From Candidatus Hodarchaeota archaeon (GTDB taxonomy: Archaea > Asgardarchaeota > Heimdallarchaeia > Hodarchaeales > Hodarchaeaceae), in assembly GCA_016840305.1 (NCBI GenBank), contig JAEOSP010000122.1, positions 1-14,941 on the forward strand: a DNA stretch of 14,941 nucleotides, written 5' to 3'. Every line of letters begins with the position of its first letter. Position 1 is the stretch's first letter. The translations under genes were made by a program, and so were the position numbers. Under the pieces are notes generated by a model. It saw nothing but the letters and a program-made list of their open reading frames with translations, had not been told where the DNA came from and did no database searches. Shown here piece by piece: positions 1 through 6,848 of this stretch.

Positions 1-1
1 T

Positions 2-1063
2 GAAGACCAACCTCGATCTGTCTTCCCCACTCTTATTGGTTACCCCAAATATCAATCCATTATGTCCGATGTCGACCACTATGTTCGTGAATACTATGTA
101 GGCGAAGAAGCTATGAACCTACGAGGTGTTCTCAAACTTATATACCCAATTGTTCATGGAGTAGTTACCGATTGGGATGCGATGGAAAAAATCTGGCATT
201 ATACATTCCATAATGACCTACGTGTTAATCCCAGCGAACATCCAATTCTCCTAACTGAAGCTCCTTTGAATCCTGGCAAGAATCGTGAAAAGATGGCTGA
301 AATCCTCTTTGAGACTTTCAACTGTCCAGCAATGTATGTATCTATGCAAGCAGTTCTATCTTTATATGCTTCTGGCCGAACCACTGGTCTCGTTATAGAT
401 GCTGGTGATGGTGTTATACACATTGTTCCTATATATGAAGGCTTCGCAATTGCCCATGCAATTAGTCGTATTGACATTGCAGGTCGTGATATTACTGAAT
501 ATTTACGACGGTTATTACGAACCCGAGGACGTGCTTTAACATCTTCAGCTGAAAGAGAAATTGTTCGAGATATCAAAGAACGATTATGTTATGTTGCTTT
601 AGATCCTGAGAAAGAGCTCAAATTGGCTGAAAAAGTCTCTGGTATGGAAAAACAATATACTCTACCTGATGGTGAGACTTTAACTATTGGTCCAGAACGG
701 TTCTTAGCACCTGAAGCTTTCTTCAATCCTAGCGCAATTGGAAAAGAAGAAACTCCTTTAGATGAAGCTATCTATGCATCAGTACAACTTTGTGATATTG
801 ACCTTCGAAAAGAATTATACCAGAATATTGTTCTATCTGGTGGATCTACCATGTTCCCTGGATTAAAAGAACGTCTTCACAAAGAACTAACTGAATTGGT
901 TCCTGAAAATGTAGAGATTCGTATTGTTGCTCCTCCAGAACGACGTTACTCTGTCTGGATTGGCGGTTCTATTCTCTCATCCCTCAAAACCTTCCAAAGA
1001 CTCTGGGTATCTCGTAAAGAGTATCAAGAACAGGGTCCTGGTGCAATTAAAAGAGCTATTTAG
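2..1063 (+). CDS. Asgard actin (eukaryotic-type actin homologue), 5' end cut by the window
   Basis: Actin-family ATPase expected to form cytoskeletal filaments. The frame is open from base 2 and the first codons read [18 protein letters not shown], which aligns with actin DDAPRAVFPSIVGRPRHQ, so the ATG at 62 is an internal methionine and about 22 N-terminal residues are missing. The remaining 353 residues cover the rest of a 375-residue actin. Conserved pieces include YPIVHG (the His73 region), [19 protein letters not shown], the phosphate-2 loop [15 protein letters not shown] with the His161 equivalent, [19 protein letters not shown], the adenosine motif [10 protein letters not shown], and [16 protein letters not shown]. 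The D-loop is two residues longer than in eukaryotic actin and lacks its GMG. The C-terminus ends AIKRAI instead of a Cys-Phe end. Identity is secure; polymer behaviour is inferred from the family. Confidence 0.97.
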   Translation, partial: EDQPRSVFPTLIGYPKYQSIMSDVDHYVREYYVGEEAMNLRGVLKLIYPIVHGVVTDWDAMEKIWHYTFHNDLRVNPSEHPILLTEAPLNPGKNREKMAEILFETFNCPAMYVSMQAVLSLYASGRTTGLVIDAGDGVIHIVPIYEGFAIAHAISRIDIAGRDITEYLRRLLRTRGRALTSSAEREIVRDIKERLCYVALDPEKELKLAEKVSGMEKQYTLPDGETLTIGPERFLAPEAFFNPSAIGKEETPLDEAIYASVQLCDIDLRKELYQNIVLSGGSTMFPGLKERLHKELTELVPENVEIRIVAPPERRYSVWIGGSILSSLKTFQRLWVSRKEYQEQGPGAIKRAI

Positions 1064-1090
1064 CTCTCCCTTCTTTTTCTCTTTTTTCTT
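1052..1090 (+). terminator. Hairpin over the actin stop codon plus pyrimidine tract
   Basis: AGAGCTATTTAGCTCT is a perfect inverted repeat that contains the TAG stop at 1061-1063. It is followed directly by a T-rich run (1068-1090) with T5 and T6 stretches. Oligo-T tracts are the usual archaeal termination signal; the hairpin is an addition seen here and at several other genes in the window. Confidence 0.6.
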
Positions 1091-1268
1091 ATTTAAATTC
1101 TGATTTTCTCTTTCTCTAACGAAACGGAAGTTTGCTAGACAAATTCATTCTTGTTGCAATATCTCAAGAACATAGGAACAGCAGAATTCATAGATAATGC
1201 ATCTCGATGTGTTGTCATATCTAACATATAATCTTTAATAAAAAATAAAGGGAGAGTTAAAGAATTTA

Positions 1269-1748
1269 CTAATCCTCTTTTGACTTGATCCTAGGTGGAC
1301 CAATGAAATAAATATTATTTTCATCAGGATCCTGAATAGTTGTCATTGAAATCATATCAGGTAAATCAACTATTTCAGTAGCTTTAACTCCTTTAGATTC
1401 TAATGCTTTTTTTACCTGATCTACATCTTTAATGGAAATATTCAATGAATCAGCTGTTTTAAAGTCACCTTCATGGTACTGACTTAATCCTAGCATTGCT
1501 CCTTTTACTGGAAGTTTGTATTCATACCATCCTGCCTCAGGTATTTCCAAATTGACTGGAAATTCAAGAACCTCGCTATAGAACTTTTTTGATACCTCAT
1601 AATCCCGTATCCAATGAGTTGTATAAACTGAGGTGCTATCGTATAGTTTAGTTAGCAACTTTTTAGGAGTAGCTTTTTTGGGTGCTACTTTTTTAGGGGC
1701 TGCTTTTTTAGGGGTTGCTTTCTTTCGTGTCTGTTTCTTTTTTGCCAT
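1269..1748 (-). CDS. VOC/glyoxalase-fold protein with a lysine-rich histone-H1-like N-terminal tail
   Basis: This 159-residue protein has two parts. Residues 1-30 are almost only Lys, Ala, Pro and Thr, built on a five-residue repeat of the type KKATP/KKAAP/KKVAP, as in histone H1 tails and bacterial H1-like proteins. Residues 40-150 look like a single vicinal-oxygen-chelate (glyoxalase/bleomycin-resistance) domain: TTHWIRDYEVSKKFYSEVL at the start, a second strand ending LGLSQYHEGD, then SLNISIKDVDQVKKALESKG and the closing QDPDENNIYFIG. In metal-dependent relatives the closing motif is usually DPDGNxxEL; here Tyr147 replaces the Glu ligand, so metal catalysis is doubtful. The tail suggests nucleic-acid binding or nucleoid association. 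The start ATG at 1746-1748 opens the basic tail. Substrate unknown. Confidence 0.85.
   Translation of the reverse strand: MAKKKQTRKKATPKKAAPKKVAPKKATPKKLLTKLYDSTSVYTTHWIRDYEVSKKFYSEVLEFPVNLEIPEAGWYEYKLPVKGAMLGLSQYHEGDFKTADSLNISIKDVDQVKKALESKGVKATEIVDLPDMISMTTIQDPDENNIYFIGPPRIKSKED
1655..1729 (-). repeat. 15-bp tandem repeat coding the KKxxP tail
   Basis: About five imperfect 15-bp units, each containing a T-run followed by GGGG or a variant on the + strand, encode the repeated five-residue Lys-Lys-x-x-Pro blocks at the N-terminus of the VOC protein. Adjacent units at 1685-1699 and 1700-1714 differ by one base, which suggests growth by slippage or unequal duplication. Confidence 0.75.
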
Positions 1749-1819
1749 AATTAATCAACTTGTGGTCAATAGAAATTTTGGATATACAAAACAATATATT
1801 GAATATTTAAGAAAATAAC

Positions 1820-1861
1820 TAGGCTATTATCGTTAAAACTGATAAAAAACGATGATGCCTA
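1820..1861. repeat. Imperfect inverted repeat upstream of the VOC gene
   Basis: TAGGC (1820-1824) and ATCGTT (1829-1834) pair with AACGAT (1849-1854) and GCCTA (1857-1861), leaving a small internal loop and a 14-base A-rich apical loop. It sits 72-113 bases upstream of the VOC start in a 206-bp gap that otherwise shows no gene. It may be a regulator site, an RNA structure or chance. Confidence 0.4.
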
Positions 1862-1954
1862 TCTTAATCAAACAATATCAGATTACATTGCAAGAGCTTT
1901 AATTTTTCTCTCAATAGCAGTACTAATGTAAAGAAAAATGAAGTAAAAAGAAAA

Positions 1955-2689
1955 TTAGAGCATTATAAGTTGACTCAATGACTGTTGATACATCATAATC
2001 AACTCTTCACTCAATTCCTGCTCTAAAATGAAGTTCATTCTCAGAATAGCACGTTGAATGCGATCATTATCTCCTGCTTCTAAAACACGATCAAGTAGTT
2101 GAATCAGAGTTTTTACTCTGGTTTTTATCAATTGTTGTTCTTGTTCTTTCAGAGATAAGACATGGTATGAATTTAAATATTCATTCAGCTGAGTTCGGAT
2201 TTTCTCTCCCTGGTTGATTATCTCTAGTTTTCTTTGAAGAATTTCATCAATTGCTGCAGCTATCGATACGATTACTGCTTGCTTGTCTTGAAGCGGAGCT
2301 CCCTCGTAAGATGAGAAGTACTGTTGAAAAATCGCTTGAATTTGTCTTATATCGACCCAGGCATTTTCCATCAAGATCGCGGGGATTAGGATTGATATTA
2401 AGTTAATCTTCATACCCCCCCGACTTTTTTCAGAGTATTCGTATAGCACAGTTGAGACTGAGAAAAAATCATATTCTGGAAATGGAATGGTAGCGATCAT
2501 TTTCGAATAAGAAATGTTTCTAGAACGACTAGAAAATACAGACATACCTCGTAAGGAGATACTAAAGGAAATTTCGTGGGAGAGATCAGTCGGAGTCGAT
2601 GCTACAGGGATAGCTCCATGTAATTCATCAAACTCGGTCCAAATTGCTCCATTAAGAATTTTGTATTCGTTAGTCAACTTCATAACCAT
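1955..2689 (-). CDS. Uncharacterised 244-residue protein, possible longin-like N-terminal domain
   Basis: I do not recognise this protein with confidence. The N-terminal half (residues about 15-125) alternates strands and helices: IWTEFDELHGAIPVASTPTD, then SFSISLRGMSVFSS, MIATIPFPEYDFFSVSTVLYEY, then RGGMKINLISILIPAI and a helix. A strand reporting on a 'DE..G.IP' turn, later strands and a closing hydrophobic helix recall the longin/roadblock-like folds common in Asgard genomes, but this is a resemblance of pattern only. The C-terminal half (about 135-244) is helical and Gln/Glu-rich, likely coiled coil. No membrane segment or signal peptide is evident. A TATA-like TTTATATATAG (2701-2711) centred near 2706 would start transcription at about 2681, which suggests the second Met codon (2681-2683) as a leaderless start. 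A T-rich run follows the stop at 1929-1954. Confidence 0.75.
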   Translation of the reverse strand: MVMKLTNEYKILNGAIWTEFDELHGAIPVASTPTDLSHEISFSISLRGMSVFSSRSRNISYSKMIATIPFPEYDFFSVSTVLYEYSEKSRGGMKINLISILIPAILMENAWVDIRQIQAIFQQYFSSYEGAPLQDKQAVIVSIAAAIDEILQRKLEIINQGEKIRTQLNEYLNSYHVLSLKEQEQQLIKTRVKTLIQLLDRVLEAGDNDRIQRAILRMNFILEQELSEELIMMYQQSLSQLIML

Positions 2690-2699
2690 CTAGGGGTTC

Positions 2700-2713
2700 T
2701 CTATATATAAATC
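2700..2713 (-). promoter_or_regulatory. TATA box for the 244-residue protein gene
   Basis: On the minus strand the sequence reads ATTTATATATAG. Its centre is about 24 bases before the Met codon at 2683, as expected for an archaeal TATA box driving a leaderless or nearly leaderless transcript. Confidence 0.5.
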
Positions 2714-2802
2714 ACTCTATTGATGACACAAATATTTGAGAAAATATAAGAATTGTGATACAAAACTAGGCGAATTTCGTCTTGAAACTGATTTCTATGA
2801 AG

Positions 2803-2827
2803 AATAGTTAAAGGAAAAATAACTATT
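2803..2827 (-). terminator. Hairpin over the arsR-type gene stop codon
   Basis: AATAGTTA (2803-2810) and TAACTATT (2820-2827) are perfect 8-base arms around a 9-base loop. The TAG stop (2823-2825 on the minus strand) lies inside one arm, and the loop reads as a T-rich run on the minus strand. Same design as the actin and DsrE-like gene ends. Confidence 0.5.
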
Positions 2828-3143
2828 GACGTTTATTAATCAGTTCAGCAACAAGTTCACATATCTTAACGATTTTTGGATCTGATAATGAGTAAAAAAC
2901 CTCATTCCCATCACGTTCTGTACGCACAACTTCTTTTTCCCGTAATACTCGAAGATGCTGAGAGATGAAAGGCTGAGGTTTATTTGTAGCCTCCATGATT
3001 TCACTAACATTTTTTCTACTTTCACCCAGCATTTGGAGGATTTTTAACCGAAATGGATGTGTTAATGACTGACACAAATCAGCTTGCTTCATTAACAATT
3101 TCATTTCTTCTGTTACAGTAATGTCATCAGCTTCGTTTGTCAT
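2823..3143 (-). CDS. ArsR/SmtB-family winged-helix repressor, probably controlling the disulfide oxidoreductase
   Basis: A 106-residue single-domain winged helix-turn-helix protein of normal ArsR length. Visible parts are LTHPFRLKILQML (residues 27-39), the helix-turn-helix KNVSEIMEATNKPQPFISQHL (44-64) with the recognition helix PFISQHLRVLREKEVV, and the wing RTERDGNEVFYSLSD (74-88). The metal-binding ELCVCD motif of ArsR helix 3 is absent. The only cysteines are Cys24 and Cys95, in the first and last helices, where many dimeric ArsR proteins place sensing residues. The gene is divergent from a protein disulfide oxidoreductase gene with a 113-bp gap holding an inverted repeat over its own TATA-like sequence, so it probably represses itself and its neighbour. 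Thiol redox state is a plausible signal, as for SurR of Thermococcales, but SurR's CxxC is not present here. Confidence 0.92.
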   Translation of the reverse strand: MTNEADDITVTEEMKLLMKQADLCQSLTHPFRLKILQMLGESRKNVSEIMEATNKPQPFISQHLRVLREKEVVRTERDGNEVFYSLSDPKIVKICELVAELINKRQ

Positions 3144-3164
3144 TTGCTGTCATATAATAAAAAT

Positions 3165-3185
3165 ACGCATAGGATATATATGCGT
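3165..3185. promoter_or_regulatory. Candidate operator between the ArsR-type gene and the disulfide oxidoreductase gene
   Basis: ACGCATA and TATGCGT form a perfect 7-base inverted repeat separated by GGATATA. The spacer and right arm contain an ATATATAT run that fits the TATA box of the ArsR-type gene (centre about 34 bases before its ATG), so a bound dimer would block that promoter. It lies 28 bases upstream of the TATA box of the divergent gene. Confidence 0.55.
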
Positions 3186-3212
3186 TATGTCGAATATTCA
3201 AGCAAGACAATA

Positions 3213-3221
3213 TTTATAAAT
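3213..3221 (+). promoter_or_regulatory. TATA box of the disulfide oxidoreductase gene
   Basis: TTTATAAAT lies about 40 bases before the ATG at 3257. A start of transcription 26 bases downstream falls at about 3243, immediately before the Shine-Dalgarno sequence AAGGTGAT (3243-3250), giving a leader of roughly 14 bases. Confidence 0.6.
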
Positions 3222-3256
3222 AATTCTTATCTCGTCTTATTCAAGGTGATTTCATC

Positions 3257-3913
3257 ATGTCCGATAATAAAGTAAAGATAGAAGACAAAATTTTAGACCA
3301 AATTAAAGATATGTTCAATACTATTGATTCAGAAGTTACTCTTCACATGTTTACTCAAAGAGACCACTGTCTATTGTGTAATGAAACTTTAGACTTGGTA
3401 TCACAGGTTTCAGCTCAGTCTGACAAAGTGATTCTAGATCACTGTGAATGCGATATTAACAGTGAAAAAGCGCAAAAATTTAAAATTGAACGACATCCTG
3501 CCATTGTTGTTGAAGGTAAAGCTAAAGGGGTTATACGTTTTTATGGGATTCCTTCAGGTTATGAATTTGGGAGTTTAATTGAAAGTATTATTATGTCAGG
3601 AACAACTAAAGATTCTGATCTTGATTCGGCCTTAGTAGAAGAAATAGAAGCTATAGATAAACCACTTCATCTTCAAGTTTTTGTAACTCCTACTTGTCCT
3701 TACTGTCCAACAGCTGTACTCACAGCATTCAAACTAGCGATGTTAAATGAAAATATAACAGCAGATATGGTCGAAGCAACTGAGTTTCAAGAACTTTCTA
3801 TGAAATATCATGTTCAAGGAGTACCAAAAACCGTCATAAATGATAATTGGGATGTTGTTGGTGGTGTTCCTCCCCAAACTGTTATGGTAAAAGTCCGTGA
3901 AGCATTAGCTTAG
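3257..3913 (+). CDS. Protein disulfide oxidoreductase (PDO), two glutaredoxin/thioredoxin-fold domains
   Basis: Cytosolic thiol-disulfide oxidoreductase of the archaeal PDO type. Its 218 residues form two thioredoxin folds. The first carries Cys38-Leu-Leu-Cys41 (HCLLCNE) and cis-Pro81 (RHPAI); the second carries Cys147-Pro-Tyr-Cys150 (TPTCPYCP) and cis-Pro190 (GVPKT). The linker sequence FYGIPSGYEF is typical of the family, which usually has about 220-230 residues. Cys63 and Cys65 (HCEC) are additional. PDOs make, reduce or isomerise disulfides and can act in place of thioredoxin. The ATG at 3257 has a clear AAGGTGAT ribosome-binding site 6 bases upstream. It is divergent from an ArsR-type repressor and followed by another thioredoxin-fold gene 45 bases downstream. 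Confidence 0.95.
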   Translation: MSDNKVKIEDKILDQIKDMFNTIDSEVTLHMFTQRDHCLLCNETLDLVSQVSAQSDKVILDHCECDINSEKAQKFKIERHPAIVVEGKAKGVIRFYGIPSGYEFGSLIESIIMSGTTKDSDLDSALVEEIEAIDKPLHLQVFVTPTCPYCPTAVLTAFKLAMLNENITADMVEATEFQELSMKYHVQGVPKTVINDNWDVVGGVPPQTVMVKVREALA

Positions 3914-3936
3914 GATTCTCGTCCTCCTGTTTTTTT
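3912..3936 (+). terminator. Weak hairpin and T7 tract after the disulfide oxidoreductase gene
   Basis: AGGA (3912-3915, beginning inside the TAG stop) can pair with TCCT (3922-3925), followed by CCTG and seven T residues (3930-3936). This is short and may only attenuate transcription into the downstream thioredoxin-fold gene. Confidence 0.35.
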
Positions 3937-3958
3937 AATATATTCAAAGGTGATTACA

Positions 3959-4540
3959 ATGATTGACAAAATATCAAAGGAATTTTATGAATCAGGAACA
4001 ACTTTCGAAGACTTCCTCAAAGAAGGAACCGAGGACGAAGCAAAACGAACTCAACTGTACTATTCTAAAATTGAGAAGAATTTCTCGCAAGAGGATTTCT
4101 TTGTGGATCTCAAACATCCAATCAACCTAATGTTGATTGCTACAAATTGGTGTTGGGATTCTCAGACTAATGTTCCATTAATTGTCCATCTAGCCAATAA
4201 TAACCCAAATATCAATCTAAAAATATTCAATAAAGACAAATATACATTCCTTGCTGATAGGATCAATAATGGAGAAAAAGTACCTCAATTATTATTCTAC
4301 GCGAAGGATTTTCATTATCTTGATCGTTGGGTAGAAAGATCTACTCTTGGGTACAAGCTATATGCTGATACGAGAGAACAATATGGATGGAAAGAAGAGA
4401 ATAGTGCTGAGTTTGTTAAACAATATAGGAAAAAGTTCCTTCGACAACAAAAAGATCTTGAACGTGCAGCCCTCAATGAAATTCAGATGAAATTGCGGAG
4501 AACTGATCAAATTCAGAGAGCTACTGGAAGATTTGCTTGA
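3959..4540 (+). CDS. Thioredoxin-fold protein (Thioredoxin_9 type) with a single active-site cysteine
   Basis: A cytosolic thioredoxin-fold protein of about 193 residues. The active-site region reads ATNWCWDSQTNVPLI, matching the WCGDxxxxVP pattern of the Thioredoxin_9 family; the second Cys of a CxxC is Ser, so it is a one-cysteine (CWDS) protein. The cis-Pro is in EKVPQLLFY, followed by the conserved strand and helix with YLDRWVERS. The C-terminal 50 residues are charged and helical (KKFLRQQKDLERAALNEIQ). I choose the ATG at 3959 because GGTGAT (3949-3954) lies 4 bases before it; the GTG at 3950 falls inside that ribosome-binding site. It lies on the same strand 45 bases after the disulfide oxidoreductase gene and may share its transcript. 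Function could be reductant delivery or glutathione-like mixed disulfide handling; unproven. Confidence 0.88.
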   Translation: MIDKISKEFYESGTTFEDFLKEGTEDEAKRTQLYYSKIEKNFSQEDFFVDLKHPINLMLIATNWCWDSQTNVPLIVHLANNNPNINLKIFNKDKYTFLADRINNGEKVPQLLFYAKDFHYLDRWVERSTLGYKLYADTREQYGWKEENSAEFVKQYRKKFLRQQKDLERAALNEIQMKLRRTDQIQRATGRFA

Positions 4541-4593
4541 TTTCTTGATACTCAAGAAATTGAAAGTATCTTCCTTCATTATTTTTCTTTTTA
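4541..4593 (+). terminator. Hairpin and T-rich tract after the thioredoxin-fold gene
   Basis: TTTCTTGA (4541-4548) and TCAAGAAA (4552-4559) are perfect 8-base arms around TAC, starting at the base after the TGA stop. T-rich sequence with T5 runs follows at 4579-4593. The rest of the gap to 4769 shows no gene. Confidence 0.65.
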
Positions 4594-4769
4594 TTAAAGA
4601 TTTGCAGCACCCTTTGATAGTTTAGTTTTTGTTTTGACCATAAAATGTTATTCTTGAACCGTGCTATTATTCAAATATTGACAAGATATTGTCTTTATTC
4701 ACAACTATAACCCATCCCCAAACATTATGGTTATTCTTGCAGAGAATTTGTTCTGATTGAGGGTACATT

Positions 4770-6848
4770 TTGGATAAGCGTGTCATAGAATCAAATATTC
4801 CTTTAAAAGATATTTCTAATGCTTCAAGACATGAAAAAAGCGTTAGACACGGACATCCAAGTACTCTTCATCTATGGTGGGCACGTAGACCTCTAGCAAG
4901 CTCACGAGCTACGATACTTGCTGCATTATTGAAAGTTGCAAAGTCAAAACGTGAAGAAAAAAAAATTTTTGACCTAATTACTGATATAGTTCCCTGGAAT
5001 GTAGTGAAAAATCCTTCACACCCCCTTATTGACGAAGCACGACAATTGATAAGAAAAAATTGGTCATCAAATCCTCCCAAAATACTAGACCCTTTTTCTG
5101 GTGGAGGGTCGATACCCTTAGAGGCATTGCGGCTGGGATGTGATACTTATGCCTCAGATATTAATCCAATCGCTGTATTAATATCAAAGGTCACATTAGG
5201 ATGGCCTCAAAAACTTTCAACACCTTTACTTGCCGAATTGGTTGCAGAAAGCTCAAAAATTATACAAAAAGAAGTTCAGAGAGAAATTGGTAAGTTTTAT
5301 CCAGCTGATACTGATGGGAAAATTCCCATCGGTTATCTTTGGTGTCGAACTATTCCATGCGATAATCCTCAATGTAAGCAAATTGTCCCCCTAATCAAAC
5401 ATTTTTGGCTTGCACGTAATAAAAAACGTCAGATAGCCTATAAACCTATTTTTAGTCCTGAAACCAACTCACCTATTAGATTCGTTGTTCAAAAAGATAA
5501 AGAAATAGACTTCAATCCGTCTGAAGGAACAGTATCTAGAGCAACTGCTCGGTGTATATACTGTAATCAAGTTATTCCTACAAAAAAAATTCGAGAATAT
5601 GCTAAGGAAAGAAAAATTAATCAACAAATGACTATTGTTATCTTACGAGATCCCTTAAACCCTAAAAAGGTTTACCGTCCAGTAAACTCTTTTGATATAG
5701 AGGTTTACAATAAAGCATCGGAATATCTCTTTAAAAGGATGGAAAAGGACGAATTATTCAAATCCCTCATCCCTAACGAGTCTTTACCCCCGTTAGGCAC
5801 TCTTGGATTCGGTGTACAGCATTATGGATTAGAAAAATGGAATCAGCTATTTAATCATCGACAATTATTATCACTTGTGCTTTTTCTCCTGAAAATAAAA
5901 GAGAATCTCACAGGTATTCAACAATTAATAAGAGAGGAATATTCTTCACTCGCTAAAAAGGAACCTAACATTGCAGAGGTTATATTAACTTACTTGACTA
6001 TCATACTCGGACGTTTAGCAGATAAATGTTCGAACCTTGTAATTTATAATGCTGCAGGTGAAAAAATCGAACATGTATTCGGTCGAACTGCTCTTCCAAT
6101 GGCTTGGGATTATGTAGAATTGAATGTATTCTCAGGAGCAAATGGAGATTGGAGTAAACAAACCGAATGGGTACTGCGTTATCTTAATGCAGCTTCTTGG
6201 AATTCAGATGCAAATGCCCACATTCAACAAGCTTCTGCTACAAACTTATTACATCCTGATGATTATTTTGATGCGGTCATAACTGATCCTCCTTATTATG
6301 ATAATGTACCATATGCGGATTTATCAGATTTTTTTTATGTTTGGTTTAAACGAGCCTTAGGAGATATTTTTCCAGAATTATTTTCAACTCCCTTAACCCC
6401 TAAACGTTTAGAAATCGTTGCCAATAAAGGTCGTCAGCAAAATCCAAAAGAATTCTTTGAAAAATCACTTGCAAAAGCATTCAATGAAATCCATCGAGTT
6501 TTGAAGCCAAATGGCATTGCAGTTTTTGTTTATGCTCACAAATCATCTGAAGGTTGGGAAACAATGCTTCAATCATTAGTAAAAGCAGGTTTCACTATCA
6601 CATCATCCTGGCCTATCAATACAGAAATGAGAACACGATTACGAGCCAGATCTTCCGCTGCTTTAGCTTCCTCGATCTACTTAGTATGCCGTAAAAGCAA
6701 GCAAAAAACCAAGGGATATCTTAAAGAGATCCAATCTGAAGTTGAAAATAATATTCAAAATCAGATTAAACGATTTTGGCTAGATGGTATACGTGGGGGC
6801 GATTTTTTCATCTCGGCTATTGGTCCTGGAATGGAGGTTTTTAGCTAA
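4770..6848 (+). CDS. DUF1156-type (COG1743) adenine-specific DNA methylase, N-terminal 692 residues
   Basis: Large S-adenosylmethionine-dependent DNA methyltransferase. The family opening is clear: RVIESNIPLKDIS, then EKSVRHGHPSTLHLWWARRPL (DUF1156 region, residues 22-42). Motif I is DPFSGGGSIPLEALRLG starting at Asp107, with the acidic strand end YASDINPIA. Cysteines at 192, 197, 202 and the pair CIYC at 262-265 suggest the interrupted zinc ribbon of this family. The catalytic motif IV is ITDPPYYDNVPYADL with Asp506-Pro-Pro-Tyr509. The TTG start at 4770 fits the family N-terminus and has GAGGGT 5 bases upstream. Reading ends at TAA (6846-6848) after GPGMEVFS, where family members normally continue without a break; the rest of the protein is encoded in the same frame just downstream. 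No restriction enzyme, DUF499 ATPase or helicase lies next to it here, so it appears as an orphan. Confidence 0.92.
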   Translation: MDKRVIESNIPLKDISNASRHEKSVRHGHPSTLHLWWARRPLASSRATILAALLKVAKSKREEKKIFDLITDIVPWNVVKNPSHPLIDEARQLIRKNWSSNPPKILDPFSGGGSIPLEALRLGCDTYASDINPIAVLISKVTLGWPQKLSTPLLAELVAESSKIIQKEVQREIGKFYPADTDGKIPIGYLWCRTIPCDNPQCKQIVPLIKHFWLARNKKRQIAYKPIFSPETNSPIRFVVQKDKEIDFNPSEGTVSRATARCIYCNQVIPTKKIREYAKERKINQQMTIVILRDPLNPKKVYRPVNSFDIEVYNKASEYLFKRMEKDELFKSLIPNESLPPLGTLGFGVQHYGLEKWNQLFNHRQLLSLVLFLLKIKENLTGIQQLIREEYSSLAKKEPNIAEVILTYLTIILGRLADKCSNLVIYNAAGEKIEHVFGRTALPMAWDYVELNVFSGANGDWSKQTEWVLRYLNAASWNSDANAHIQQASATNLLHPDDYFDAVITDPPYYDNVPYADLSDFFYVWFKRALGDIFPELFSTPLTPKRLEIVANKGRQQNPKEFFEKSLAKAFNEIHRVLKPNGIAVFVYAHKSSEGWETMLQSLVKAGFTITSSWPINTEMRTRLRARSSAALASSIYLVCRKSKQKTKGYLKEIQSEVENNIQNQIKRFWLDGIRGGDFFISAIGPGMEVFS

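Noticed and set aside
62..64. ATG at 62 as the actin start codon
   Set aside because: The frame is open upstream to base 2 and the upstream codons align with actin residues about 24-43, so 62 is an internal Met.
1135..1227. Minus-strand frame of 30 codons in the gap after actin
   Set aside because: It has several possible Met starts but no well-placed TATA box or ribosome-binding site, and it lies in AT-rich sequence directly after the VOC gene end.
1633..1818. Plus-strand frame with a hydrophobic, Phe- and Leu-rich repeat that looks like a membrane segment
   Set aside because: It is the antisense of the KKxxP repeat; the hydrophobic look comes from reading Lys-rich codons on the other strand.
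3950..3952. GTG at 3950 as the start of the thioredoxin-fold gene
   Set aside because: It lies within the GGTGAT ribosome-binding site of the ATG at 3959.
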